From the NCBI RefSeq assembly GCF_030413175.1, contig NZ_CP129212.1, positions 5,246,450 through 5,310,449 on the forward strand: a stretch of DNA of 64,000 nt. The letters are read 5' to 3'. Shown here piece by piece: positions 34,935 to 43,327 of the stretch (positions are counted from its first letter, which is position 1; every line of letters begins with the position of its first letter). The position numbers and the translations under genes are program-made. The notes beneath the pieces are model-generated. The model did not search any database. It saw only the letters and a program-made list of their open reading frames with translations, and had not been told where the DNA came from. The DNA is from Bradyrhizobium roseum (GTDB lineage Bacteria > Pseudomonadota > Alphaproteobacteria > Rhizobiales > Xanthobacteraceae).

Positions 34935-36133
34935 TGTGCCTCCATCAACTTGGTTTGCTCGTCGGCCTTCTCGAACATCGCGAAGGTGGTATTGGGTTTG
35001 CGCAACTGCTTGGTGACGCGGATGGCAACGCGGTCGCCGACCCGGCCCATGCGCCCTTCGGTCAACAGCACGTTGCCGCAGCGGACCTGCACCAGCGCTT
35101 CAGGGCGCATTTCCAGCGGCAGGGTATCGCCGACCTTCAGCTTCATCAGCTGCTTCAGCGGAATGTCGGCTTCATACAGCACCGCATCGACCGATATCTC
35201 GGCCTGCGCCACTTCGGTCGCGAAATGCCCTTCCCAGATCGGATCGCGGCCGAACTTTTCGCCCATGAACATCTGGAGCAGAACCGGGCGGATCGGCTCG
35301 ATGGTGGCGTAGGGCAGCAGCAGTTCGACAATGCCGCCGCGGTCTTCCATGTCGATGCGCAGGCGCACCAGGATAGCGGCGTTAGCTGGCCTGGAGATTG
35401 CGGCAAAGCGCGGATTGGTTTCCAGCCGGTCGATCGAGAAGGTCACGGGCGACAGCGGGCGGAAAGCCTGTTCGGCATCCGCCAGAATGACTTCAACCAG
35501 GCGCTTGACCAGGTTGGTTTCGATCGTGGTGTAGGGCCGGCCCTCGATACGCAGCGAGGTCTGGCCGCGGCGGCCGCCGAGCAACACGTCGATGATCGAA
35601 TAGATCAGGCTGGAATCGACGGTCGCGAGGCCGAAATTTTCCCACTCCTCGGCCTTGAAAACGCTGAGCACCGCGGGCAGCGGAATTGAATTCATATAGT
35701 CGCCGAAGCGGACCGAGGTGATCCGGTCGAGCGAGACTTCGACGTTGTCGGAGGTGAAATTGCGCAGGCTCGTGGTCATCAGCCGAACCAGGCGGTCGAA
35801 CACGATTTCGAGCATCGGCAGACGCTCGTAGGACACCATCGCGGAATCGATGATGGCGCGAATGCCGGAATGGTCGTCGAGATTGACGTCGCCGACGGTG
35901 AAACCGAGCAGGTTGTCGATTTCTTCCTGCGACAGGACCCGTTCGCCGGAATTCTTGTTGCCGAACTCGCGACCGCCATCCTCCACCATGGCCGCCCATT
36001 GCAGCGCCATGCTTTCGGAGAGTTCATTGGCGGCGGCTTCTTCCGCCGCGGCGGTGGGATCCTCGGAATCGAGCGACGCCTCCCATTGGGCGGCAATCGC
36101 GTCCTGGTCCATTTGATCCTGGTTGCCGGCCAT
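34931..36133 (-). CDS. fliM: Flagellar motor switch protein FliM
   Basis: This encodes 400 residues. An acidic N-terminal extension (about 1-60, rich in Glu and Ala) precedes RVLSQEEIDNLLGFTVGDVN. The middle CheC-like domain includes SVRFGDYMNSIPLPAVLSVF, where the usual GGxG motif reads LGGRRGQ after YSIIDVL. The C-terminal SpoA domain reads VLYEADIPLKQLMKLKVGDT. It binds FliG and CheY-P in the C ring. It is 18 bases after fliL. Confidence 0.96.
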   Translation of the reverse strand: MAGNQDQMDQDAIAAQWEASLDSEDPTAAAEEAAANELSESMALQWAAMVEDGGREFGNKNSGERVLSQEEIDNLLGFTVGDVNLDDHSGIRAIIDSAMVSYERLPMLEIVFDRLVRLMTTSLRNFTSDNVEVSLDRITSVRFGDYMNSIPLPAVLSVFKAEEWENFGLATVDSSLIYSIIDVLLGGRRGQTSLRIEGRPYTTIETNLVKRLVEVILADAEQAFRPLSPVTFSIDRLETNPRFAAISRPANAAILVRLRIDMEDRGGIVELLLPYATIEPIRPVLLQMFMGEKFGRDPIWEGHFATEVAQAEISVDAVLYEADIPLKQLMKLKVGDTLPLEMRPEALVQVRCGNVLLTEGRMGRVGDRVAIRVTKQLRKPNTTFAMFEKADEQTKLMEAQ

Positions 36134-36151
36134 GACGCTAGATCCGTTCCA

Positions 36152-36637
36152 TCACTGCACGATGATTTCCTTGAACAGCACGGCGCTCACCTGCTGCGGC
36201 GCCACCGCGGTGTTCACCCGCTTGGTCAGTTCTTCCTTGAGGCGGAACAATCCGGCCGAACCATTGATGTCGGAAGGACGCAGTTCGCGCAGGTAGGTCT
36301 GGAACAGATCGGTGACGCGCGGCAGGTTCGGCTTGATGGCGTCGACCTCCTTGGCTTCCTTGATCTCGAGCACGACCTTGACGCGGAGATATTGCACCCG
36401 CTCGCCGGGCCCGCCGACCAGGTTGACCATCATGTCGGGTACATCGATGAAGGACGGCGGCTTCGGCGGCGGCGCCGCCTCGGCATGCTTCTCCGCGCCA
36501 TCGCCGCGCATCAGAAAGAACCAGCCGGCGCCGGCGCCGAGGACGACGACGAACCCCCCCACCGCAATCAGCAGCTTGAGCTTGCCCTTTTTCGCTGGTG
36601 CGGCGTCTGCGCCTTCCGCCTGCTCGTTCTCAGCCAT
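36152..36637 (-). CDS. fliL: Flagellar basal body-associated protein FliL
   Basis: This encodes 161 residues with one membrane helix (LKLLIAVGGFVVVLGAGAGW). The periplasmic FliL domain shows PPSFIDVPDMMVNLVGG, RVQYLRVKVVLEIKEAKEVD and GLFRLKEELTKRVNTAVAPQ. It surrounds the stator. It is the first gene of the fliL-fliM-DUF6468-motE operon, with a CtrA half-site 126 bases upstream. Confidence 0.95.
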   Translation of the reverse strand: MAENEQAEGADAAPAKKGKLKLLIAVGGFVVVLGAGAGWFFLMRGDGAEKHAEAAPPPKPPSFIDVPDMMVNLVGGPGERVQYLRVKVVLEIKEAKEVDAIKPNLPRVTDLFQTYLRELRPSDINGSAGLFRLKEELTKRVNTAVAPQQVSAVLFKEIIVQ

Positions 36638-36762
36638 TGCCCCGCCCGCTTCGATTCATCGAACGAACGCGGTTGCCACCAGCCTGGGTAACGATGCCCC
36701 CACAACGCGAAACAAAAGCCGCCAGCGCACACGCGCTCTCCATGTGCAACGCTAGGGTAATA

Positions 36763-36770
36763 ATGGTTAA
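36763..36770 (-). promoter_or_regulatory. CtrA half-site (TTAACCAT) upstream of fliL
   Basis: On the minus strand TTAACCAT is followed by TATTACC, so the second TTAA half is degenerate. The half-site is the form described for part of the Caulobacter CtrA regulon. It lies 126 bases before the fliL start codon. Confidence 0.45.
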
Positions 36771-36897
36771 CGGAACCTTTCCATCGGGCTCCAAGTAGGA
36801 AAAATCTGCCGGGCAAACATGGTGAACAAGACCTTTCTGCCGGTCGTCCCGCACCTCGAAAACACCTAACCCCTTATAATTACAGCACTTCCGTAAC

Positions 36898-36913
36898 TGG
36901 CACGGCTTTCGCT
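36898..36913 (+). promoter_or_regulatory. Sigma-54 (-24/-12) promoter of the flgF operon
   Basis: TGGCACGGCTTTCGCT has GG and GC separated by exactly 10 bases, and the -24 element TGGCAC is perfect. The -12 element reads TCGCT for the consensus TTGCW. It is 111 bases before the flgF start. Confidence 0.75.
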
Positions 36914-36935
36914 GAACAACCGGTGTAGCCCGCCG

Positions 36936-36990
36936 GCTTGGGAGAGCCCAAGGGTTTACGACAGATCCGGACCACGGGCTTGGGAGAGCC
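36936..36990 (+). repeat. Two 13-bp direct repeats in the flgF leader
   Basis: GCTTGGGAGAGCC occurs at 36936-36948 and again, identical, at 36978-36990. Their spacing of 42 bases is four helical turns. They lie downstream of the sigma-54 promoter, where Caulobacter FlbD enhancer (ftr) sites are found in some flagellar operons. Confidence 0.7.
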
Positions 36991-37023
36991 TGTTTTTGGA
37001 TCGATCAAGGGGAGAACCACCCG

Positions 37024-37788
37024 ATGGAGAATACGCTTCTCGTCGGACTATCGCGGCAGATGACGTTGGAACGGCAGATGGATGTCGTCGCCAACAACGT
37101 CGCCAATATCAACACGAACGGTTTCAAGGCCGACCGGTCGCTGTTCGAGGAATATCTGCGCTCGCCGGCGCATGAAGACAATTTCATGCGCGCCGACCGC
37201 CGCGTCTCCTTCGTACACGACCGCGCCACCTTCCATGATTTCGCAGCCGGCCCCTCCGAGCAGACCAAGAACCCGCTCGATGTCGCGATCGACGGCAACG
37301 CCTTCCTGGTGGTGCAGACGGCGGCGGGCGAGCGCTACACCCGCGACGGCGGCCTGCAGATCAACAACCAGGGCCAGCTCGTGACCGCAAGCGGCGATCC
37401 GGTGCTGGGCACGTCCGGCCCGATCGTGTTCCAGCCGACCGACAAGGCGATCAACATCGCGCCCGACGGCAACATCACGGTTCTCGAGGGCACCGGCACC
37501 ACCGACTCGGTCCGAGGCAAGCTGCGGCTGGTCAATTTTGCCGATCCGCAGAAGCTGGTGAAGGAAGGCGGCAACCTCTACTCCGCCGGCCAGGGCATCG
37601 CCGCCCAGCCCGACACCACTTCGCGCCTGCGCGCCGGCTTCGTCGAGAAGTCGAACGTCAATTCGGTCCACGAGATGAGCCGGATGATCGAGATCACGCG
37701 CACCTACACGCAGATCTCGGCGCTGCTGCAGCAGCAGCAAGATCTGCACCGAACCGCAGTCGAGAAACTCGCCGACGTTCCGGCATAA
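37024..37788 (+). CDS. flgF: Flagellar rod protein FlgF
   Basis: This encodes 254 residues from ATG 37024 (AAGGGGAG upstream). The N-terminal rod motif is RQMDVVANNVANINTNGFKA. FlgF-type features include GNAFLVVQTAAGERYTRDGG, and the C-terminal coiled coil reads NVNSVHEMSRMIEITRTYTQ. It is part of the proximal rod and first gene of flgF-flgG-flgA-flgH. Confidence 0.95.
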   Translation: MENTLLVGLSRQMTLERQMDVVANNVANINTNGFKADRSLFEEYLRSPAHEDNFMRADRRVSFVHDRATFHDFAAGPSEQTKNPLDVAIDGNAFLVVQTAAGERYTRDGGLQINNQGQLVTASGDPVLGTSGPIVFQPTDKAINIAPDGNITVLEGTGTTDSVRGKLRLVNFADPQKLVKEGGNLYSAGQGIAAQPDTTSRLRAGFVEKSNVNSVHEMSRMIEITRTYTQISALLQQQQDLHRTAVEKLADVPA

Positions 37789-37805
37789 CCGTAAGGCACT
37801 GATCG

Positions 37806-38594
37806 ATGCGCGCACTCTACACAGCAGCGACCGGCATGGCGGCACAGGAACTCAACGTTCAGGTGATCTCCAACAACATCGCCAACATGCGTACCACCGG
37901 CTACAAGAAGCAGCGCGCGGCGTTCCAGGACCTGATCTACGACCACGTGCGCCGCGTCGGCGCGCAGGCCTCCGACCAGGGCACCATCGTGCCCGTCGGC
38001 GTCGACATCGGTGGCGGCGTCAAGACCGTCGGCACGCCGCGCCTGATGGGCCAGGGCACGCTGTCGCCGACCGGCAACGACCTCGACGTCGCGATCCGCG
38101 GCGAAGGCTTCTTCAAGATCCAGGTGCCCGACGGCACCTTCGCCTACACCCGCGACGGCTCGTTCATGATGGACGCGCAGGGCCGCGTCGTCACCGCGCA
38201 GGGCAATCCGGTGCAGCCGACGATCACCATCCCGCAAAACTCCTCGCAAATCACCATCAGCCCGCAGGGCCAGGTCACGGTGGTGCTGCCGGGCTCGACC
38301 ACGCCGACCCTGGTCGGCCAGATCGGCCTGACGCGATTCATCAACAAGGCCGGCCTCAATCCGATCGGCGACAATTTGTTCACGGACACGCCGGCCTCCG
38401 GCACGCCGCAGGACGGCGTCGCCAATACCGACGGTTTCGGCGACTTGCAGCAAGCCAACCTCGAACAGGCCAATGTCGAGGTGGTGACCGAAATCTCCGA
38501 CCTGATCGCCGCCCAGCGCGCCTATGAGATGAACGCCAAGGTGGTCAGCGCCGCCGACCAGATGCTGCAATCCACCTCCAACATGTTCCGCTGA
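37806..38594 (+). CDS. flgG: Flagellar distal rod protein FlgG
   Basis: This encodes 262 residues. The start MRALYTAATGMAAQELNVQV and then ISNNIANMRTTGYKKQRAAF are typical, as is LQQANLEQANVEVVTEISDL near the end. It forms the distal rod that passes through the P and L rings (FlgI and FlgH, also in this window). It follows flgF by 17 bases. Confidence 0.97.
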   Translation: MRALYTAATGMAAQELNVQVISNNIANMRTTGYKKQRAAFQDLIYDHVRRVGAQASDQGTIVPVGVDIGGGVKTVGTPRLMGQGTLSPTGNDLDVAIRGEGFFKIQVPDGTFAYTRDGSFMMDAQGRVVTAQGNPVQPTITIPQNSSQITISPQGQVTVVLPGSTTPTLVGQIGLTRFINKAGLNPIGDNLFTDTPASGTPQDGVANTDGFGDLQQANLEQANVEVVTEISDLIAAQRAYEMNAKVVSAADQMLQSTSNMFR

Positions 38595-38603
38595 GGACTG
38601 GCC

Positions 38604-39689
38604 ATGATTGTCCGCACCCTCCTGCTGGCCACCGCCCTGATCGCCGCATCAGGCGCGGCCGCGATCGCACAGACCCAGGATACTTTTGCGAACCGCAACG
38701 CGATCGCCGCGCCCGTGCTGCGCGCCGAGGTGCAGGTGTCGGGCGACCTGGTGCGGATCGGCGACGTCATCGATAACGCCGGCAGCGCCGGCCAGATAGC
38801 GATCTACCGCGCGCCGGATCTCGGCGCTACCGGCGCGCTGCCGGTCGCGCAAGTGCTCAATACCCTGCGCGCCCACCATGTGATCGGCGTCGATACAGGC
38901 GGCCTGAAGGAAATCAGGGTGACGCGGCTGGCCCGCGCGCTGGATGGCAAGGACATCGAGCTTCAGATCGCGCGTGCGCTGGAGCGCCGCAACGGCCTCG
39001 GCGAGGCCGCCAACTTGACACTGACCTTCGACCGCGACCCCGGCGACGTCAGGCTGGACTTGGGCTTCAGCGGCGCCCTGCAGCCGACCACCGTGCGTTA
39101 CGACAACCGCAACGGCCGTTTCGACATTACCCTGGAGATCGCCAACGACAGCGGCGCCGCCGCGGCCAAGTTGCGTTTCACCGGCACGGCGATCGAAACA
39201 GTCGAAGCGGCGTTGCTGACGCGCAACGTCGAGCGCAACGAGATCCTGAAACTATCCGATTTCGTGATCGAGCGCCGCCCGAAGGCGGAAATCGGCGCCG
39301 ACGCCGCCGCGCGCGACCGCGCGGTCGGCATGCAGGCTCGCCGGCAACTCCGCGCCGGCCAGGCCGTCAAGACCGCGGATCTCGTCAAGCCCGACCTCGT
39401 GCAGCGCGACCAGAGCGTCACCCTGACCTACGAGGCGCCCGGAATCTATCTCACCATGCGTGGCAAGGCGCTCGAAAACGGCGCCGAGGGCGACGTCGTC
39501 ACCGTCATGAACCTGCAGTCGAAGCGCACGCTGTCCGGCACTGTCACCGGACGCGGCCAGATTTCGATCACGCCGGTGATGTCCCGCCCGCCGCAGACCA
39601 ACGATACCACCTCATCGCTAAGCGCGCCGCAGCCCGCGCCCGTCGCGGTCGCCACCGTCAGTTCTCCTGTCGCTCCAAAAACCGAGTAA
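38604..39689 (+). CDS. flgA: Flagellar P-ring assembly chaperone FlgA
   Basis: This encodes 361 residues, somewhat longer than enterobacterial FlgA. A signal peptide (MIVRTLLLATALIAASGAAA) ends near AIA-QTQ. The N-terminal half is a poorly conserved periplasmic domain. The SAF domain (about 205-335) has ERNEILKLSDFVIERRP, RRQLRAGQAVKTADLVKPDL and GAEGDVVTVMNLQSKRTLSG. A Pro/Ser tail ends the protein. It helps FlgI polymerise in the periplasm. Confidence 0.94.
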   Translation: MIVRTLLLATALIAASGAAAIAQTQDTFANRNAIAAPVLRAEVQVSGDLVRIGDVIDNAGSAGQIAIYRAPDLGATGALPVAQVLNTLRAHHVIGVDTGGLKEIRVTRLARALDGKDIELQIARALERRNGLGEAANLTLTFDRDPGDVRLDLGFSGALQPTTVRYDNRNGRFDITLEIANDSGAAAAKLRFTGTAIETVEAALLTRNVERNEILKLSDFVIERRPKAEIGADAAARDRAVGMQARRQLRAGQAVKTADLVKPDLVQRDQSVTLTYEAPGIYLTMRGKALENGAEGDVVTVMNLQSKRTLSGTVTGRGQISITPVMSRPPQTNDTTSSLSAPQPAPVAVATVSSPVAPKTE

Positions 39690-39694
39690 TGTAG

Positions 39695-40450
39695 ATGTCA
39701 GTCATTCGTCTCAACCGCATCGTTCTCACGGGCGCCATGCTGTCGCTGGCCGCCCTGGCCGGCGGTTGCTCCTCGATCGACCGCCTGTCGCAGATCGGCG
39801 AAAAGCCGAAGCTGACCGAGATCGAGAACCCGACCACGCAGCCCGGCTACAAGCCGGTGCAGATGCCGATGCCGAAGCCGGAACAGGCTTCCTACAACGC
39901 CAACTCGCTGTGGCGAAACGGCTCGCGCGCGTTCTTCAAGGACCAGCGCGCGGCGCGGATCGGTGACCTTCTGACGGTGACCGTCAATATCACCGACAAG
40001 GCTAACATCGCCAACCAGACCCAGCGCAGCCGCTCCAACAAGGAGGATTCCGGCATCACCGATTTCATCGGCGCCCAAACCTTGGGCGCGCAGGCACAGA
40101 AAATTCTGCCCGGCCGCATCCTGACCGCCGATTCCACCACCTCCAGCGACGGCAAGGGCTCGGTCAACCGCCAGGAAGCGTTGCAGACCAACGTCGCGGC
40201 CGTGGTCACGCAGGTCCTGCCGAACGGCAATCTCGTGGTCGAGGGCAAGCAGGAGATCCGGGTCAACTTCGAAATCCGCGAACTGATCGTCGCCGGCATC
40301 GTTCGCCCCGAGGACATCCAGAGCGACAACACCATCGATTCCTCGAAGATCGCGCAGGCCCGCATCGCCTATGGCGGCCGCGGCCAGATCACCGACGTGC
40401 AGCAACCCCGCTACGGCCAGCAGGTGATGGACGTGCTGCTGCCGTTCTAG
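39695..40450 (+). CDS. flgH: Flagellar L-ring lipoprotein FlgH
   Basis: This encodes 251 residues. A lipoprotein signal with lipobox LAGGC (Cys25, followed by SSID) is present. The L-ring domain includes SLWRNGSRAFFKDQRAARIG and DLLTVTVNITDKANIANQTQ, and it ends LVVEGKQEIRVNFEIRELIV and GQQVMDVLLPF. It sits in the outer membrane. It is the last gene of the operon. Confidence 0.97.
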   Translation: MSVIRLNRIVLTGAMLSLAALAGGCSSIDRLSQIGEKPKLTEIENPTTQPGYKPVQMPMPKPEQASYNANSLWRNGSRAFFKDQRAARIGDLLTVTVNITDKANIANQTQRSRSNKEDSGITDFIGAQTLGAQAQKILPGRILTADSTTSSDGKGSVNRQEALQTNVAAVVTQVLPNGNLVVEGKQEIRVNFEIRELIVAGIVRPEDIQSDNTIDSSKIAQARIAYGGRGQITDVQQPRYGQQVMDVLLPF

Positions 40451-40507
40451 CCAATTCAGAGCTCCCACATCTCGTTTGCGAACCTAGGCGCGACCGAGAT
40501 GTTCTAC

Positions 40508-40538
40508 GCGGCCTCCGTCAGCTCCCCTGGCGGAGGCC
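40508..40538 (+). terminator. Probable terminator after flgH
   Basis: CGGCCTCCG and CGGAGGCCG form a perfect 9-bp stem with a 13-base loop, 58 bases after the flgH stop. It is followed by TCGTCGTTTC, so the T run is weak. Confidence 0.5.
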
Positions 40539-40553
40539 GTCGTCGTTTCACGG

Positions 40554-40844
40554 CTAGTTTGCCAGTCTGGATTTGCGCCTGGCAATCTTCACCAGAGTTT
40601 CGTCGATTCGTGTCTGCCAGCCTGGACCATCTGCTTTAAAGTGCTTCAGAACCTCAGGGCTAAGCCGCAACGAAACCAACCTCTTGGTCGGCGCTTTGTT
40701 CGGGCCGCGGCCCTTGCGCATAGTCGGGAAAACCTCGTCGAAGGGCTTCGCCTTCGCAAAGTCACTCTTGGTCCACCGAGGGTTATCGCTCACCGCACGC
40801 ATATCACTGGCAGTGTAGCGTTTCTTAGCGACGGTTCGCTTCAT
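40554..40844 (-). CDS. brnA: BrnA-family antitoxin
   Basis: This encodes 96 residues from ATG 40844, basic at the N terminus (MKRTVAKKRYTASDMRAVSD). The ribbon-helix-helix core reads TKRLVSLRLSPEVLKHFKAD followed by GPGWQTRIDETL, the BrnA signature. It should neutralise BrnT and repress its own promoter. Its start lies inside the end of brnT (20-base overlap), giving coupled translation. Confidence 0.92.
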   Translation of the reverse strand: MKRTVAKKRYTASDMRAVSDNPRWTKSDFAKAKPFDEVFPTMRKGRGPNKAPTKRLVSLRLSPEVLKHFKADGPGWQTRIDETLVKIARRKSRLAN

Positions 40845-41085
40845 AGAGGTCCCTTTCTCTCTTGCTGGCCGGGCGCATGCTGATAATGCTGACAGCTTCC
40901 ACGCCGTAGACGGCAAAGATCACCGAAATGACGCCCCGAACGTTCATGCCGATGGCGCGATAGCGTTTTCCATAGGCATTGAGAACCAGCGCGGTATCGA
41001 AGAACTTCTCATTGATGTCAGCGAAGTCCATCCCGTGTTTGTCGAGATTGGCGATGCGCTTGGGTTCGTCCCAAACGATCTTCAT
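40825..41085 (-). CDS. brnT: BrnT-family ribonuclease toxin
   Basis: This encodes 86 residues, MKIVWDEPKRIANLDKHGMD at the start, the BrnT signature, then GKRYRAIGMNVRGVISVIFA and ISMRPASKRERDLYEANRR at the end. BrnT is a RelE-like mRNA-cleaving toxin of type II systems. No ribosome binding site is visible: a perfect operator-like palindrome begins only 2 bases before the start codon. The pair sits between flgH and an efflux system. Confidence 0.93.
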   Translation of the reverse strand: MKIVWDEPKRIANLDKHGMDFADINEKFFDTALVLNAYGKRYRAIGMNVRGVISVIFAVYGVEAVSIISMRPASKRERDLYEANRR

Positions 41086-41087
41086 CG

Positions 41088-41111
41088 ATTATTTTGTCGC
41101 TACAAAATAAT
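41088..41111. promoter_or_regulatory. Perfect inverted repeat, probable BrnA operator
   Basis: ATTATTTTGT-CGCT-ACAAAATAAT has 10-bp perfect arms around a 4-base centre. It is AT-rich in a GC-rich region and directly abuts the brnT start. BrnT-BrnA systems are known to be autorepressed by BrnA, so this is the likely operator, overlapping the promoter -10 region. Confidence 0.75.
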
Positions 41112-41161
41112 AGGAAGTCAATAGCGATCCTGGACGATGCGTCGCCCCAAAACGGAAAGCA

Positions 41162-42691
41162 CTAGGCCTTGCGGCGCTGGACCATCAGCGCGAAGACCAC
41201 CGCGAGCGCCGATGTCGCGGTGTACATCGCAAACGCGTTCAGGTAGCCGATCATCGTCGCCTGGCGCAGGATTTCCTTCGCCACCCGCGCCAGTCCCTGC
41301 ACCGTGTCGAAATTCCAGGCTCCGGTCGTGCCGGGCGTTGTCAGCGCGCGGTTGTAGGGCGTGATCATCTCGGTCATGCGGCTGTAATTGGCGCCCGACG
41401 CGCGCACGATCTCGGCGATCGACAGCGAGATGAAGAAGCTCGAGCCGATATTGCGCAGGAGATGAAACACCGCCGACGCTTCGGCATAGTGTTTCGGGTC
41501 CAGCGTGCCGAACGCCACCGCCGTGATCGGCACCCAGACGACGCCCACGGCAAATCCCTGCACTGCGCTGTTGAAGACCAGCACTTCCATGGTGACGTTG
41601 AGATCGAAGGTCAGCATCCACAGCCCGGCCAGGGTCTGCAGGCCGAAGCCGAACGCCATGCTGATGCGCGGATCGATCCGGCTCATGAAGCCGGCGGTCA
41701 TGAACCCGACCAGCATGCCGACGCCCCGGCATCCGATCACCTGCCCGACCAGCGCATCGGGAAAGCCGGCCTGCTGCTGCAGTAGCGGCGGCAACAGCAC
41801 CATCGGCGTGAAGTTCAGCATGCCGTAGATCGTCACCAGCGCCAGCCCGATCGCATAGTTGCGGTCGGCGAGCAGCTTCAGGTTCAAAAACGGCTCGCGT
41901 GCGCTCAGGCTGTGGACCATGAAGATGTAGAAGGCGAGGCCGGCGATCAGGCATTCAATGACGATCTCCATCGAATCGAACCAGTCCAGCCGCACGCCCC
42001 GCGCCAGCACCAGCTGCACGGCGGCGAGCGCCACGGCGAGCGCGATGAAGCCGGTCCAGTCGAAGCGGACTTTGGTGAGGTCGGTGTCCGGCCGCAGCGT
42101 CCAGCTCATGCCGATCGTGGCGCAGACACCGATCGGCACCAGCATATAGAACGACCAGCGCCAGCTGTAGATTTCAGCGAGATAGCCGCCGATCACGGGA
42201 CCGAACGCCGGCGCGACCGCGACCGCCATGCCGAACACCGACATCACCATCGTGTGCTGCCGTCGCGGAAACGTATTGAACAGGATCGACTGCGACAGCG
42301 GCACGATCGGCGCCCCTGCCCCGCCCTGCAGGATGCGCCACAGCACCAGCATCTCGAGCGACTGCGCCATGCCGCACAGCAGTGTCGCCAGCGTGAAGAC
42401 GCCGATCGAGTAGACCACGGTTCGCCGTGTGCCGAAGCGCGATACCAGCCATCCGGTCATCGGCGTCACCACGGCAGTGGCGAGGATGTTGAACGTCATC
42501 ACCCAGGCGATCTCGTCCTGGGTCGCCGACAGCGCGCCCTGCATCTGCGGCAAAATGGTCGATGTGGTCAGCAGCGCCGTACCGTAGAGCGAGGACCCCA
42601 GCACGACGGTCGCCATGGTCAGATAGCGTTGCGCCGGGGGCAAGTATCCGGCCGCCTCTTCGGCGTCGATGGCGGCGGTGCTCATGCCCAA
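41162..42691 (-). CDS. emrB: DHA2-family (EmrB/QacA-like) multidrug MFS transporter
   Basis: This encodes 509 residues with about 14 membrane segments. It has DHA2 motifs QDEIAWVMTFNILATAVVTP, GWLVSRFGTRRTVVYSIGVF (motif A) and GPVIGGYLAEIYSWRWSFYM (motif C). It starts MGMSTAAIDAEEAAGYLPPA; ATG 42685 is an alternative. It should export drugs or phenolics across the inner membrane with the divergent membrane fusion protein EmrA. It is divergent from marR with shared control DNA. Confidence 0.92.
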   Translation of the reverse strand: MGMSTAAIDAEEAAGYLPPAQRYLTMATVVLGSSLYGTALLTTSTILPQMQGALSATQDEIAWVMTFNILATAVVTPMTGWLVSRFGTRRTVVYSIGVFTLATLLCGMAQSLEMLVLWRILQGGAGAPIVPLSQSILFNTFPRRQHTMVMSVFGMAVAVAPAFGPVIGGYLAEIYSWRWSFYMLVPIGVCATIGMSWTLRPDTDLTKVRFDWTGFIALAVALAAVQLVLARGVRLDWFDSMEIVIECLIAGLAFYIFMVHSLSAREPFLNLKLLADRNYAIGLALVTIYGMLNFTPMVLLPPLLQQQAGFPDALVGQVIGCRGVGMLVGFMTAGFMSRIDPRISMAFGFGLQTLAGLWMLTFDLNVTMEVLVFNSAVQGFAVGVVWVPITAVAFGTLDPKHYAEASAVFHLLRNIGSSFFISLSIAEIVRASGANYSRMTEMITPYNRALTTPGTTGAWNFDTVQGLARVAKEILRQATMIGYLNAFAMYTATSALAVVFALMVQRRKA

Positions 42692-42748
42692 ATCTCTTTC
42701 AATTCGGCCCCCTCAGCTCCTTCCCTTGCGGCATCGCGCAACAGGATG

Positions 42749-42782
42749 ATAACCCTGCTTACTATTTTATAACCTAGCTTAC
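42749..42782. promoter_or_regulatory. Two direct 14-bp repeats between emrB and marR, probable MarR operators
   Basis: ATAACCCTGCTTAC (42749-42762) and ATAACCTAGCTTAC (42769-42782) match at 12 of 14 positions. They are 20 bases apart, two helical turns. Each is a weak palindrome around CTAG. They lie between the divergent emrB and marR genes. Confidence 0.55.
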
Positions 42783-42811
42783 CAATTGTGCCGCGGCTAC
42801 AATGGACCGCC

Positions 42812-43327
42812 ATGCCAAATACCGAAGAATATATCGGCGTCGTGATCTCGGACGTCGCCCGCCTGCTGCGGACCGAATTCGATCGCCGCGTGCGCCGGCT
42901 CGGGATCACCCGCGGCCAATGGCTGGTGCTGACCCGCCTGCATCGCCGGCCCGGGGCGTCGCATTCCGAACTCGCCGAGATGATGGAAGTGGAAAAGGCG
43001 ACCGCCGGCCGCATGATCGACCGGCTGGTGGCCAATGGCTGGGTCGAACGCCGCGCCGAACCCGGCGACCGGCGCGTCAAGCGCGTCTACCTGACGCCTG
43101 AAGCCGAACGGGTGCACAAGCGCATCTGGCGGGTCGCCGAGGACACGGTCGAAACTGCGCTCGCCGACCTGTCGGCCCGGGAAAGCAAGCAGCTGTTCAC
43201 ATTGCTGCAGCGCGTCAAGGAGACGCTGGTTTCCGGAGGCAATGGCACGGCAAGAGCCTCGGTGGTCGCCGGTCGAAACCCGGCTCCGCGCGGGCCGCGC
43301 CGCCTCAACGGAAGGATCGCGCCGTGA
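42812..43327 (+). CDS. MarR-family transcriptional regulator of the efflux genes
   Basis: This encodes 171 residues from ATG 42812. The winged helix reads SHSELAEMMEVEKATAGRMI and the wing RRAEPGDRRVKRVYLTPEAE. A basic Ala/Gly/Pro tail of about 30 residues follows the dimer helix. Its stop overlaps the emrA GTG start (GTGA). It probably represses both directions until a phenolic ligand binds. Confidence 0.9.
   Translation: MPNTEEYIGVVISDVARLLRTEFDRRVRRLGITRGQWLVLTRLHRRPGASHSELAEMMEVEKATAGRMIDRLVANGWVERRAEPGDRRVKRVYLTPEAERVHKRIWRVAEDTVETALADLSARESKQLFTLLQRVKETLVSGGNGTARASVVAGRNPAPRGPRRLNGRIAP

Larger units (their letters stand above)
36638..37023. other. Divergent control region between fliL and flgF
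   Basis: The 386 bases hold, from left to right, a CtrA half-site facing fliL (36763-36770), a sigma-54 promoter facing flgF (36898-36913) and two 13-bp direct repeats in the flgF leader (36936-36990). No gene is supported. Confidence 0.6.
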
